A stretch of 64,000 nucleotides of DNA, taken from Moritella sp. JT01. Its GTDB lineage: Bacteria; Pseudomonadota; Gammaproteobacteria; Enterobacterales; Moritellaceae. The notes under the pieces were generated by a model that was given only the letters and a program-made list of their open reading frames with translations, searched no databases and had not been told where the DNA came from. This document shows, in pieces, positions 8,832 to 16,553 of this stretch. Both the position numbers and the translations under genes were made by a program. The number at the start of each line of letters is the position of its first letter. Within the stretch, counting starts at the first letter, position 1. The stretch spans positions 1-64,000 of the forward strand of contig NZ_LOCN01000034.1 in the NCBI RefSeq assembly GCF_001574435.1, written 5' to 3'.

Positions 8832-8950
8832 AGATCACCACTTTCTTTGAATTCACTGAATGTATATCATCAATAATAACTACAACATTTAAACAGTTTT
8901 TAATAAATATTTAAATAACTAATTATTCACATTCAACAACTATGCCAGTT

Positions 8951-9170
8951 TTAGTACGAGTTATTTCTTGTTAATTGAGCTGGATCTAATAATTCGATGA
9001 GCTCTTGACGCGTTAGGGCTGTGTGTTCTTCGGCTACTGCCGAGTTATAAAACCAAGATATATCATTAAATAGTATAGCGAATAGCGGGTAAGATGAAGT
9101 AGGTCGATTAAGTGTTAGGAATAAGGTAAGCTGAAGCCTGTTAAATATTTGAAGTTGATTATGTTAAGTT
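8951..9170 (-). pseudogene. Possible coding remnant without a start
   Basis: The 8832-9208 gap has no clear gene. On the minus strand one frame stays open for about 70 codons and ends at the TAA at 8951-8953. Its last part (WFYNSAVAEEHTALTRQE, then LIELLDPAQL) has protein-like composition, but no ATG, GTG or ribosome site opens it. It may be the tail of a lost gene or chance. Confidence 0.25.
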
Positions 9171-9208
9171 AAACATGTGCATAATCTAATATTGAGTAGG
9201 ATAAAATA

Positions 9209-10237
9209 ATGTCATCTTTGGAAACGAATCGTTTACTACAAGATAAAACACTAAACGACGATTCACATGCTTGCGCTGTTAAACAGCTAAGTAACTTGGG
9301 TATCTCGGGCTTGATGACACTTGAAGCGATAGAATTTCAGACCCTTGAGCTTGATGCTGTTCTCGTTAGCTGTCAGCAATTGCAAGATAGCTATTCACCG
9401 TTAATCACAAATTTACAATCAAGGTTACATACTTGTTTTCAAGGTTCTGCAATCAGTAGCGAACAGCTTGCTGCATTGGTGAAGCTTATCGAAAGTGCGC
9501 CACAAGCACTGTGGTCGTTAAGGGATGATAGTTTTAATTGTTATGAAATGGATTTTCGTTTGACTGAATTACAACAGCTGTTAGCCATTTTAAAACCGTT
9601 AAACAAGAAACTCGCGCCGTTTGTGAATACCAATGCGCTAGGTTCGGTAAGCACGCTGAGATCGATTCAATGCTGTTTGGATAATGCAGGGATGTTTTGT
9701 TGGTTCTCTTCTAAATGGCGTGTTGCTAAGCAACAAGCATTAATCCTCGCAACCAATGAACAGCTCAAGCTTGATGACATACAGTTGTTATTTCCAGCTA
9801 TGATCAAATACGTTGATACTCAAGTCCGCTTTAATGAGTTGTTTGCTCAAGCACCGAACTTATCTAGTTTTCATCAAGGGGTGCATACTGATGTCGCGCC
9901 ACTGTTAGCGGTACGTGAATGGTATAAAGATGCTGAGTTTGCAATGGCGGAACATTTTGTAGGGGAAGCAGGGATCTTAGCAGGTTTGTCTGTTATTGAT
10001 AAACAAAAAGCAGATCAGCTAGTTGAACATTATCACGCAAGTTCAGTCTTGGTGATTAACAGCATAGATAAGCAAATGAGTAAGTTAAGATTAAGCTACC
10101 CTGGTTATCAAGCACTGCAACACGTTGATGCAGACTATGTTACTGCGGTCACAGAGTTAAAAGCGATTATTGTAAATCAGCTAAGCGCTTTGAACGATGC
10201 GGGTGTTGATAGTCGTACTTGCCTATCTGAGCTTTGA
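9209..10237 (+). CDS. Unknown alpha-helical protein
   Basis: 342 aa, leucine- and glutamine-rich, mostly helical, no signal peptide or membrane segments. GTAGGATAAAATA before the ATG is a good ribosome site. A middle section (residues about 165-235, with FSSKWRVAKQQAL) faintly recalls the helical linkers of large nucleic-acid helicases, but there is no P-loop or catalytic motif. Single gene facing the tRNA pair. Function unknown. Confidence 0.6.
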   Translation: MSSLETNRLLQDKTLNDDSHACAVKQLSNLGISGLMTLEAIEFQTLELDAVLVSCQQLQDSYSPLITNLQSRLHTCFQGSAISSEQLAALVKLIESAPQALWSLRDDSFNCYEMDFRLTELQQLLAILKPLNKKLAPFVNTNALGSVSTLRSIQCCLDNAGMFCWFSSKWRVAKQQALILATNEQLKLDDIQLLFPAMIKYVDTQVRFNELFAQAPNLSSFHQGVHTDVAPLLAVREWYKDAEFAMAEHFVGEAGILAGLSVIDKQKADQLVEHYHASSVLVINSIDKQMSKLRLSYPGYQALQHVDADYVTAVTELKAIIVNQLSALNDAGVDSRTCLSEL

Positions 10238-10372
10238 AAACGCAGGATTTAAACGCTTAATACCAAGCGTTTAAATCAGTATTGCTAAAACCTGTGGTGC
10301 TAATGCCTTCAAGCTTAATGTTAACTATTCTCGATGCACTTCAAATATAACAAATGCTGAATTTTAGATATA

Positions 10373-10400
10373 AAAAAGCCTCGCTCATTGAGCAAGGCTT
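10373..10400 (-). terminator. Terminator of the tRNA-Val operon
   Basis: On the minus strand AAGCCTTGCTCA and TGAGCGAGGC form a stem followed by six T. It lies eight bases past the CCA end of the second tRNA gene. Confidence 0.85.
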
Positions 10401-10407
10401 CATTATT

Positions 10408-10483
10408 TGGTGCGTCCTACAAGATTCGAACTTGTGACATCTAGCATGTCGAGCTAGCGCTCTACCAACTGAGCTAAGGACGC
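10408..10483 (-). tRNA. tRNA-Val(GAC)
   Basis: 76 bases including encoded CCA. Acceptor stem GCGTCCT/AGGACGC, D arm GCTC/GAGC, anticodon stem CTAGC/GCTAG, T arm ACAAG/CTTGT with loop TTCGAAT, A73. The anticodon loop is TCGACAT, giving GAC (valine) but C rather than the near-universal T at position 33. G3:C70 and T4:A69 fit known valine identity pairs. Second gene of a tandem pair. Confidence 0.93.
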
Positions 10484-10489
10484 GGAATG

Positions 10490-10565
10490 TGGTGCTCGCT
10501 ACAAGATTTGAACTTGTGACATCTAGCATGTCGAGCTAGCGCTCTACCAACTGAGCTAAGCGAGC
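10490..10565 (-). tRNA. tRNA-Val(GAC) paralogue with altered acceptor stem
   Basis: 76 bases with CCA. The body (D arm, anticodon arm, variable loop, T stem) is the same as in the downstream copy, including C33, but the acceptor stem is GCTCGCT/AGCGAGC, fully paired yet different. The T loop is TTCAAAT. The change removes the G3:C70 and T4:A69 pairs, so charging by valyl-tRNA synthetase may be weaker. First gene of the pair, six bases upstream of the other. Confidence 0.9.
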
Positions 10566-10660
10566 ATAATTTGGTACGTCGTTAAGACGAGACAAATATT
10601 AGCCCGCATCCAAATTATCGGCAAGTCTTTTTTAAATAATATCAGTCCTTTGCTTTAAAA

Positions 10661-11851
10661 CTAAGCAGTTGGGTCGATATTTAGATCGTCTGACGGACCA
10701 AAGAATTCAAAATGCACATTTTCAGCTGGGATCCCTAATTTTGGTGCGAAGCCATTCATTGCTTGCATGAAAGGTTTTGGACCTAAGAAATAGAATTCTA
10801 CATCACGATCATCACCGATTTTTTCTTCAAGCATGGCTAAGTTGATGAAACCTGTAGCATCTGGTTTGCATTCTGACGTTGCATCACTGTAAACGAAGTA
10901 GGGTTTGATGTTTTCGTTTTCAGCTGCAAGGTTTGTTACATGGTCACGGAATGCATGTACCTTGGTGTTCATTGCTGCATGAATAAAGTGAATAGGGCGG
11001 TCTGAGCCTTTTAAACTATTTAGCATGCTTATTGCTGGTGTAATACCAACGCCACCCGTTACCAGTACAACTGGTTTATTGTTGTCTTTTAGGATGAAGT
11101 CGCCCGCAGGTGCTAATACGCGCAGTGTGTCACCCGCTTGAATACGATCGTGTAGGTAGTTCGATACGGCGCCACCTTCTTCACGTTTAACACTGATACG
11201 TAAGTACTCTGAATTTGGTGAATCAGATAAACTGTATTGACGACGTGTTTCTTCACCATCAATGTTTAATATTAAGCCCAAAAATTGACCCGGTATGAAT
11301 GATGTAACAGGTTTGCCATCAGTCGGAGTCAGATAGAACGATGTGATGTTCTCGCTTTCTGCTACTTTCGTCGAGACTGCGAATTCACGTTCACCACGCC
11401 AGCCGCCTTCTTTTTCTGCATTAGCTGTATAAGCCGCTTCTTCTGCTGCGATTAACAGATCCGCTAGTTGCCAGTATGCAAGTCCCCAAGCTTCAATCAC
11501 AGCGTCTGTTGCTGCGTCACCCAGTACGGCTTTGATTGATTTTAACAAACACTCGCCAACAATCGCGTATTGCTCTGGTTGGATATTAAGTGACACGTGC
11601 TTATTAACAATGCGGTTTACTGCTGCTTCTAATACAGATAAATTTTCGATGTTACCTGCATATGCAACAAGGGCATTCGCTAGTGCTTTAGGTTGGGCAT
11701 TACCCGCTTGGTTGCTTTGGTTGAAGAAACGTTTTACTTCTGGGTATTCTCTAAACATCAAAGGATAAAAATGCGCTGTAATATCATTGGCATGAACAGA
11801 AACAGCTGGGACAGTCGCTTTGATAATATCAATAGTGTGTTGCGTTAACAT
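10661..11851 (-). CDS. hmp: Flavohaemoglobin, nitric oxide dioxygenase
   Basis: 396 aa, the standard Hmp length. Converts NO to nitrate with O2 and NAD(P)H in the cytosol. N-terminal globin (residues 1-140, with proximal His in NKHVSLNIQPEQY), FAD domain with RRQYSLSDSPN near residue 208, and C-terminal NAD domain with VTGGVGITP and a closing FEFFGP. Control looks rich: a sigma-54 promoter at 11915-11932, paired NorR-like sites at 11983-12024, and an FNR box just past the predicted start. NorR itself is encoded about 5 kb away. Confidence 0.97.
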   Translation of the reverse strand: MLTQHTIDIIKATVPAVSVHANDITAHFYPLMFREYPEVKRFFNQSNQAGNAQPKALANALVAYAGNIENLSVLEAAVNRIVNKHVSLNIQPEQYAIVGECLLKSIKAVLGDAATDAVIEAWGLAYWQLADLLIAAEEAAYTANAEKEGGWRGEREFAVSTKVAESENITSFYLTPTDGKPVTSFIPGQFLGLILNIDGEETRRQYSLSDSPNSEYLRISVKREEGGAVSNYLHDRIQAGDTLRVLAPAGDFILKDNNKPVVLVTGGVGITPAISMLNSLKGSDRPIHFIHAAMNTKVHAFRDHVTNLAAENENIKPYFVYSDATSECKPDATGFINLAMLEEKIGDDRDVEFYFLGPKPFMQAMNGFAPKLGIPAENVHFEFFGPSDDLNIDPTA

Positions 11852-11883
11852 AATAGCTACCTTGTATAGGTTAGTGAAATTTA

Positions 11884-11897
11884 TTGATCTGCATCAA
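11884..11897. promoter_or_regulatory. FNR box in hmp leader
   Basis: TTGATCTGCATCAA is a perfect FNR site. It lies about 33 bases before the hmp start codon, centred near +15 from the predicted sigma-54 start, where binding would repress. Confidence 0.75.
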
Positions 11898-11914
11898 TGT
11901 TTATATTTGTTCTA

Positions 11915-11932
11915 TTGCAGTAGCCGTGCCAA
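11915..11932 (-). promoter_or_regulatory. Sigma-54 promoter of hmp
   Basis: On the minus strand TTGGCACGGCTACTGCAA fits the -24/-12 consensus TTGGCACG-N4-TTGCA with one mismatch and exactly 10 bases between GG and GC. Transcription would start near 11905, 54 bases before the hmp ATG. Confidence 0.7.
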
Positions 11933-11982
11933 GTTTATAAGATATTGTTTTTATTGTGTTTGGTGTTTTTTATATTAAGGTT

Positions 11983-12024
11983 GTTGTTTTTATGACAACC
12001 AATACTGGTTGTCATAAAAACAAC
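11983..12024. promoter_or_regulatory. Perfect 42-bp palindrome, candidate NorR enhancer
   Basis: 19-base arms (GTTGTTTTTATGACAACCA and its complement) with a 4-base ATAC spacer. Each arm holds a GT-N7-AC element, GTTTTTATGAC at 11986 and GTCATAAAAAC at 12011, the form described for NorR sites. It lies about 78-119 bases upstream of the predicted sigma-54 start of hmp, a usual enhancer distance. No T run follows, so it is unlikely to be a terminator. Confidence 0.6.
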
Positions 12025-12192
12025 GTAGGTGTCTAAAGGACAACTTTGTATGTATGTGAGTTAAATGGAATGGCGGCGAAATGTTCACAGCCGTTTACCT
12101 TGTTTCTTGAAATTGGTAAGGTGTTGTTCATAAAGGAGTTAAGATCATACCCATACTGGTTGTTGAGTTGATATATTTACAAGGACGCTCAG

Positions 12193-12720
12193 ATGAAATT
12201 GAATGTTACAGAAAACATCGAATTACTTTCTCTAGAGGAAGGTGATGCCTTAACTATATTAAATTTAGTTGAATCCAGTCGACCCCAATTAGAGATGTAT
12301 CTCTATTGGGTTGATGGCGTCCGAGATGAGGTATCCGCTCATAAATATATAGTAGAGCGTTTACATAGTGGCTTGCTAGGTTCACGATGGTTCAAAATAA
12401 AATTCAACACGCAAGTTTGTGGTGTCTTTGGTATCAAGTCTATTTCAACTGAGAGTGGTGTTGCTGAGGTCGGTTATTGGTTATCACATGCTGTTCATGG
12501 CAATGGCATTATCGTTAACATTATTGCTCAGTTATCCTCTTTTTTGTTAGAGAGGACAGATGCAAAAATAATGGAATTTAGATGTCTGGAAAATAACATT
12601 TCGAGTATTCGAGTGGCAAAAAAGTCGGGTGCAGAGTTAGTGGGTTCAATACCTAACTATATGAATGCAGGTAATGAAAATCAGGACCTACATATATACC
12701 AGCTGCAATTGCAAGCCTAA
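12193..12720 (+). CDS. GNAT acetyltransferase, RimL/SpeG-like
   Basis: 175 aa, cytosolic. RimJ/RimL-type GNAT layout: LEMYLYWVD early, GVFGIKSI central strand, VAEVGYWLSHAVHGNGI (residues about 95-111) as the acetyl-CoA region, and ENNISSIRVAKKSGAEL (about 136-152) as the typical helix that follows. Such enzymes acetylate N-termini, polyamines or small molecules. Upstream ACAAGGACGCTC gives a good ribosome site. Not clearly co-transcribed with the next GNAT gene, 100 bases away. Confidence 0.8.
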   Translation: MKLNVTENIELLSLEEGDALTILNLVESSRPQLEMYLYWVDGVRDEVSAHKYIVERLHSGLLGSRWFKIKFNTQVCGVFGIKSISTESGVAEVGYWLSHAVHGNGIIVNIIAQLSSFLLERTDAKIMEFRCLENNISSIRVAKKSGAELVGSIPNYMNAGNENQDLHIYQLQLQA

Positions 12721-12820
12721 TATATAACAATAGGTATCACGCACCGACAATTTAAGCGCTAATCACATCTGTAATGGTTGACTTGCTTTGGCCGGATACC
12801 TCATACGCAGAAGGAACAAA

Positions 12821-13321
12821 ATGAAATTGATAATTAGAGACGTTCAAAAAGCAGATTCACAAGGAATCATCGACATATTGAACCCTATTGTTGAGGCTGG
12901 TCTTTATACTATTCTTGACACAACCTTTTCTTTAGAAGAGGAAGAGCAATTTATCCAAGATTTCCCTGAAAGAGGGGTTTTTAATGTTGCAGTCAACTTA
13001 GAAGAATCAAACGTTGTAGGTTTTCAAAACGTAGAACCGTTTGCAACGTATACCCATGCCTTTGATCATGTTGGTATCATCGGCACATATGTTGATAGTA
13101 GCTATAGAAGACAGGGTATTGCATCTAGCTTATTTAACGCCACGTTTGAACGAGCAAGATCCAAAGGTTATGAGAAACTGTTTGCTTATGTTCGGGATGA
13201 TAACCAAGATGCATTGGCAACGTATCTAAAACAGGGATTCGAAATAATAGGCATAGCTAAAAAGCACGCTAAAATCCGCGGTAAATATATCGATGAAGTG
13301 CTGATAGAAAAGCTACTGTAA
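12821..13321 (+). CDS. GNAT acetyltransferase, phosphinothricin-acetyltransferase-like
   Basis: 166 aa from the ATG at 12821, which follows AGAAGGAAC; a frame opening at 12788 adds eleven basic residues with no ribosome site. GNAT fold: IRDVQKADSQGIIDILNPIV start, GIIGTYVDSSYRRQGIASSL (residues 80-99) as the acetyl-CoA loop, and DDNQDALATYLKQGF as the C-terminal substrate helix. Closest in style to YwnH/Pat-type enzymes acting on amino-acid-like compounds. Substrate unknown. Confidence 0.8.
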   Translation: MKLIIRDVQKADSQGIIDILNPIVEAGLYTILDTTFSLEEEEQFIQDFPERGVFNVAVNLEESNVVGFQNVEPFATYTHAFDHVGIIGTYVDSSYRRQGIASSLFNATFERARSKGYEKLFAYVRDDNQDALATYLKQGFEIIGIAKKHAKIRGKYIDEVLIEKLL

Positions 13322-13363
13322 GACATATTTACAAGATATAGTCGAAGTTTCATTTTATATATG

Positions 13364-13408
13364 TAAGTACTAAGTCTTCCTCAGTCGTAGAGGAAGGCTT
13401 AGTACTTA
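13364..13408. terminator. Long intergenic hairpin
   Basis: A 19-bp stem with one G-T pair (TAAGTACTAAGTCTTCCTC with its complement) around a 7-base loop. It sits between convergent genes, so termination is likely, though no strong T run follows on either strand. Confidence 0.55.
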
Positions 13409-13452
13409 ACTCTCTAAGAGCTGTATAGCAAAAATTAAGCTGGCTATACTAC

Positions 13453-14217
13453 TTAGACTGTTTCCACTTCCAATGCAGATGAACGCGATCTCATCCCTCT
13501 CTCAACGTCTACAACTTGAGACGTAGGCATGATTGGCGCCCCTAAAGCACTTAGCACTTTATCATCCATTGCAGCAAGAATCGCAGGGGCCAATTGACCG
13601 TCTTGTCTAACCCATTCTGGCACATGCAAGTCGGGTGATTGCAGTATGTCTTTGTCTTGGAGTAAACCGAATAAAATAGTACCTAAAGCATGCGTATCTT
13701 CATTACCACCTGTAAGTATTTGCTCATTTTTAAACTCAGTTAGCCAAAGTGTTAGCGCTTCAATCGTGCCTGGTAAACCGGTAATGTCCATCGCGTTCGC
13801 GACATCTTTAGTCCAAAAGTTAAACCAGACGGCTTGTTCTTTTTTACTTACTTTTGACGAGGAATAACGAGATGAAAAACGAATACCTTCACAAACAAAT
13901 ACGGCGATGATCATACGAAATTCGTCTGCAAAATCTTGAGTAGAAATACCAGCGCCAGCATGTGTCTGGTTAATGCGTTGTAGTGCTTTACAATCCGCAC
14001 CTTTTTCAACAACACTCCAAAGTAGTTTTAGTGTTGAGACAAATCGTTCTTTAGGAAACTCTTCAATATAACCAACTTGTCGATCGGCACGTGCTGTTAC
14101 TGGTGCCGCAAAAAACCAACCAAATGCCGCAGTCATGGCCCAGAAAAACATTTCAGGTCTTTCCTCCATTAACGTTTCTAATGCTTCGGCTTCGTTTGAT
14201 TTTGCTAATTCCTTCAT
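13453..14217 (-). CDS. Conserved-looking protein of unknown function
   Basis: 254 aa. Starts after GGAGAGAGAAGA, a strong ribosome site. An early hydrophobic stretch (FFWAMTAAFGWFFAAPV, about residues 24-40) may be a buried helix or membrane contact; the rest is soluble and helical, Trp- and Phe-rich (WFNFWTKDVANAMDITG). No catalytic motif I recognise. Transcribed alone, opposite to ygjV. Confidence 0.6.
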   Translation of the reverse strand: MKELAKSNEAEALETLMEERPEMFFWAMTAAFGWFFAAPVTARADRQVGYIEEFPKERFVSTLKLLWSVVEKGADCKALQRINQTHAGAGISTQDFADEFRMIIAVFVCEGIRFSSRYSSSKVSKKEQAVWFNFWTKDVANAMDITGLPGTIEALTLWLTEFKNEQILTGGNEDTHALGTILFGLLQDKDILQSPDLHVPEWVRQDGQLAPAILAAMDDKVLSALGAPIMPTSQVVDVERGMRSRSSALEVETV

Positions 14218-14391
14218 TCTTCTCTCTCCATGAATATGACTAAATACGTAGTCTTACAGAACTTTATGACAATTATTGTGATGGAGTCGTTAATTTGATA
14301 CCCAGTTAGAGTTAAATTAAGCTGTTGATAAAGATGAATAAAAATTAATCGTGTTAGCCGCTATTACGACTAGGAATGGCGAGGTAAACTG

Positions 14392-14425
14392 TGACTATTA
14401 ACGTATAAATATACGTTAATAGTCA
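14392..14425. promoter_or_regulatory. 34-bp perfect palindrome upstream of ygjV
   Basis: 16-base arms (TGACTATTAACGTATA and complement) separated by AA. It ends 27 bases before the GTG start of ygjV, so it could be an operator or an mRNA leader hairpin. No T run, and too AT-rich for a good terminator. Confidence 0.5.
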
Positions 14426-14451
14426 TTTAAACTGCATCCTAGGAAACTACT

Positions 14452-14955
14452 GTGTCATTATTTTTTATATCTCAAGCCTTAGTGATCATCGCTATTGCTT
14501 TTGACCTAATGTCTTTTCAGTTTCGAGAAAGGAAGAGGATTGTTGCTTGTTTATTTTGTGCAACGGTTTTAATTGCTGGTCATTTTGTGTTACTTGAGCA
14601 TTGGACGGCTGCAAGTTTAATGTTTATTGCGAGTATTCGTTATTTGACGAGTGTTTTTTCGACGTCATCAAAACTGAAGTATTTTTTCTGTACGGCATCA
14701 TTAATTGCTACCTTGTTTACTTTCTCTGGACTGTTAAGTCTTTTGAGTTGTTTAGCTTCACTTCTTCAGACTGTGGCTGCTTTTAATAAAAACGATAAGC
14801 GCTTGAGAGTTATGATGGTCGTAGGAACTGGCGTTTGGTTATTACATAACTGTTTGGTGGGATCTCCGACGGCCGTAATAATGAGTATATTGTTTATGAG
14901 CAGCAATTTAATTGGCTATTATCGCTACTATTACAAAAAAGAGGTGGTGGCATAA
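14452..14955 (+). CDS. ygjV: YgjV family inner-membrane protein
   Basis: 167 aa with about six membrane segments, starting at GTG after CTAGGAAACTACT. The pattern (FDLMSFQFRERKRI after segment 1, HWTAASLMFIASIRYLTS in the middle, LLHNCLVGSPTAVIMS near the end) fits the YgjV/Imp family, whose role is unknown. Single gene ended by a terminator shared with the convergent flavoprotein gene. Confidence 0.8.
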   Translation: MSLFFISQALVIIAIAFDLMSFQFRERKRIVACLFCATVLIAGHFVLLEHWTAASLMFIASIRYLTSVFSTSSKLKYFFCTASLIATLFTFSGLLSLLSCLASLLQTVAAFNKNDKRLRVMMVVGTGVWLLHNCLVGSPTAVIMSILFMSSNLIGYYRYYYKKEVVA

Positions 14956-14986
14956 ATATAAAATTTGCGTAAATAGTATCGATAAC

Positions 14987-15026
14987 CCTGTAAATGCAAC
15001 TTATACAAAAGCATTTACAGGTTTTT
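14987..15026. terminator. Terminator after ygjV
   Basis: CCTGTAAATGC and GCATTTACAGG form an 11-bp stem followed by TTTTT. It also lies just past the stop of the convergent flavoprotein gene. Confidence 0.8.
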
Positions 15027-15036
15027 CGTAAATAAC

Positions 15037-16269
15037 TTAAGACTTGCAAAGCTCGGCAACTACTTTCAATCGACGTGCTGGTTCTGCGACAAACGGATTG
15101 GTTTCATCCCACGCATAACCCGCTAAAATCGAACAGATCATTTGTTTAATCTTCGGATTAGGATTTTCGTGTAAAACCACATCTTGGAATTCACCAGTAT
15201 ACCAGCCTTCAACATAACAACGGAATGCGTTAACCCCGGTCATGAGCGTATCTGAATACTCAGTTTGCCAATTAACGGTTTCATTATTGAACTGTTTTAT
15301 CAATAAGTTAGTTGCAAGCTCAGCTGATTTCATCGCAATCGTCACACCAGACGAGAATACCGGATCTAAAAACTCACCCGCATTACCAAGCAAAGCATAA
15401 TTGCGATCAAACAACTTAGTCACGTTCGCAGAATAACCCATGATAGAGCTACAAGGGTTAGGGTAGCTTGCTTGTGCAAGTAACGCGGCAAGGTTGTGTT
15501 CTTCACTGACTAATTGCTTTAACGCTTCAAGATGGTCATCTGGATAGTTGGCAAAAAATTCAGGTTCACCCACAACTCCAAACGAACAGGTACCGTTACT
15601 AAATGGAATGAGCCAATACCAAACCTTACTGTCGTCTGGATGTATGGACACTAATATTTTATTACGGTCATAGTGAAGCGCAGTAATGTTATCTTCAATA
15701 TGGGTGAAAATAGCGCGTCTTGGTGGCAGCGTGGATGGTTCTTCCAGTCCGAGTAAACGCGGTAATACACGACCAAAACCACTGGCATCAAGGATGAAAT
15801 CAGCTTCTATTTCATAGCTATTTTTATTTTTATCTAAGATTGTTAATAACGGTTTGTCTCTATCAACATCAATGTTTTTAACTTCGTGCTCATAGCGAAT
15901 CGTGACGCCTTGTTGCTCTGCACAATCGGCTAGCAATTTGTCAAAGTGTCCACGCTGTACCTGGAATGTAGTACCTTCACCTGCGGTGTATTTATCGGTG
16001 AAATCAAACTCAGTGTATTTGCCAGAAGCATGAAAAGCAGCGCCATTTTTAAACTGGAAACCAGCGGCGTTGACAGCATCAAACATATCGGCTTTTTTAA
16101 GTGATTCCATACACGCGGGCAATAAACTCTCGCCAATAGAAAAACGTGGGAATATAGATTTTTCGATAATAGTTGCGTTAATGCCTTGCTTGTTTAGTAG
16201 TGCAGCAGCGAGTGAACCTGAAGGACCTGCGCCAATAATGACGACATGTGCTGGTTGTGTTGAAGACAC
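15037..16269 (-). CDS. FAD-dependent oxidoreductase, halogenase-like
   Basis: 410 aa. FAD-binding GAGPSG at residues 13-18 and the second FAD motif in GNAGEFLDPVFSSG. The sequence also carries WYWLIP at 217-222, matching the WxWxIP signature of flavin-dependent halogenases, and a Lys at 74 (FQFKNGAAF) where those enzymes keep their catalytic lysine. Relatives also include geranylgeranyl-reductase-like enzymes that do not halogenate, so activity is open. Divergent from norR with an FNR box between, which suggests control by oxygen or NO. Confidence 0.75.
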   Translation of the reverse strand: MSSTQPAHVVIIGAGPSGSLAAALLNKQGINATIIEKSIFPRFSIGESLLPACMESLKKADMFDAVNAAGFQFKNGAAFHASGKYTEFDFTDKYTAGEGTTFQVQRGHFDKLLADCAEQQGVTIRYEHEVKNIDVDRDKPLLTILDKNKNSYEIEADFILDASGFGRVLPRLLGLEEPSTLPPRRAIFTHIEDNITALHYDRNKILVSIHPDDSKVWYWLIPFSNGTCSFGVVGEPEFFANYPDDHLEALKQLVSEEHNLAALLAQASYPNPCSSIMGYSANVTKLFDRNYALLGNAGEFLDPVFSSGVTIAMKSAELATNLLIKQFNNETVNWQTEYSDTLMTGVNAFRCYVEGWYTGEFQDVVLHENPNPKIKQMICSILAGYAWDETNPFVAEPARRLKVVAELCKS

Positions 16270-16392
16270 AAAAAATTCCTTATTATGTCGAGTCTTAGCC
16301 CGGCAGATTGATTTAGTAAAATATTTTATAGCTGTGATTTTACCACATGTTCGATACTTGGCTAAAAAATATTAGCAACTCAATAAATATAG

Positions 16393-16406
16393 TTGATATA
16401 AATCAA
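16393..16406. promoter_or_regulatory. FNR box between flavoprotein gene and norR
   Basis: TTGATATAAATCAA is a perfect FNR site. A TATTTT on the minus strand near 16366-16372 would place it at about -41.5 from a leftward start, so the flavoprotein gene is the likelier target; norR is also possible. Confidence 0.6.
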
Positions 16407-16488
16407 GCTAGGCTGGTGGATTTATAACTCTAAGGTGGTTATTTAACTTCTTGGTTTTTATAAAAATATAATTATAGTATTTTACGTT

Positions 16489-16499
16489 GTCACTATGAC
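16489..16499. promoter_or_regulatory. NorR-type site upstream of norR
   Basis: GTCACTATGAC fits both the GTCA-N3-TGAC core and the GT-N7-AC form given for NorR. It lies 55 bases before the norR start, which suggests autoregulation. Confidence 0.55.
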
Positions 16500-16553
16500 T
16501 ACTCAATGCTATAACTAATACTTATTGAATGACCGATTTAAGGACTAGTTACA

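Noticed and set aside
10341-10529. 62-aa minus-strand open frame over the tRNA pair
   Set aside because: It lies across both tRNA genes and their terminator and is only the translated tRNA sequence.
11983-12024. Palindrome as a terminator
   Set aside because: No T run on either strand and it lies between divergent genes, so a regulatory role fits better.
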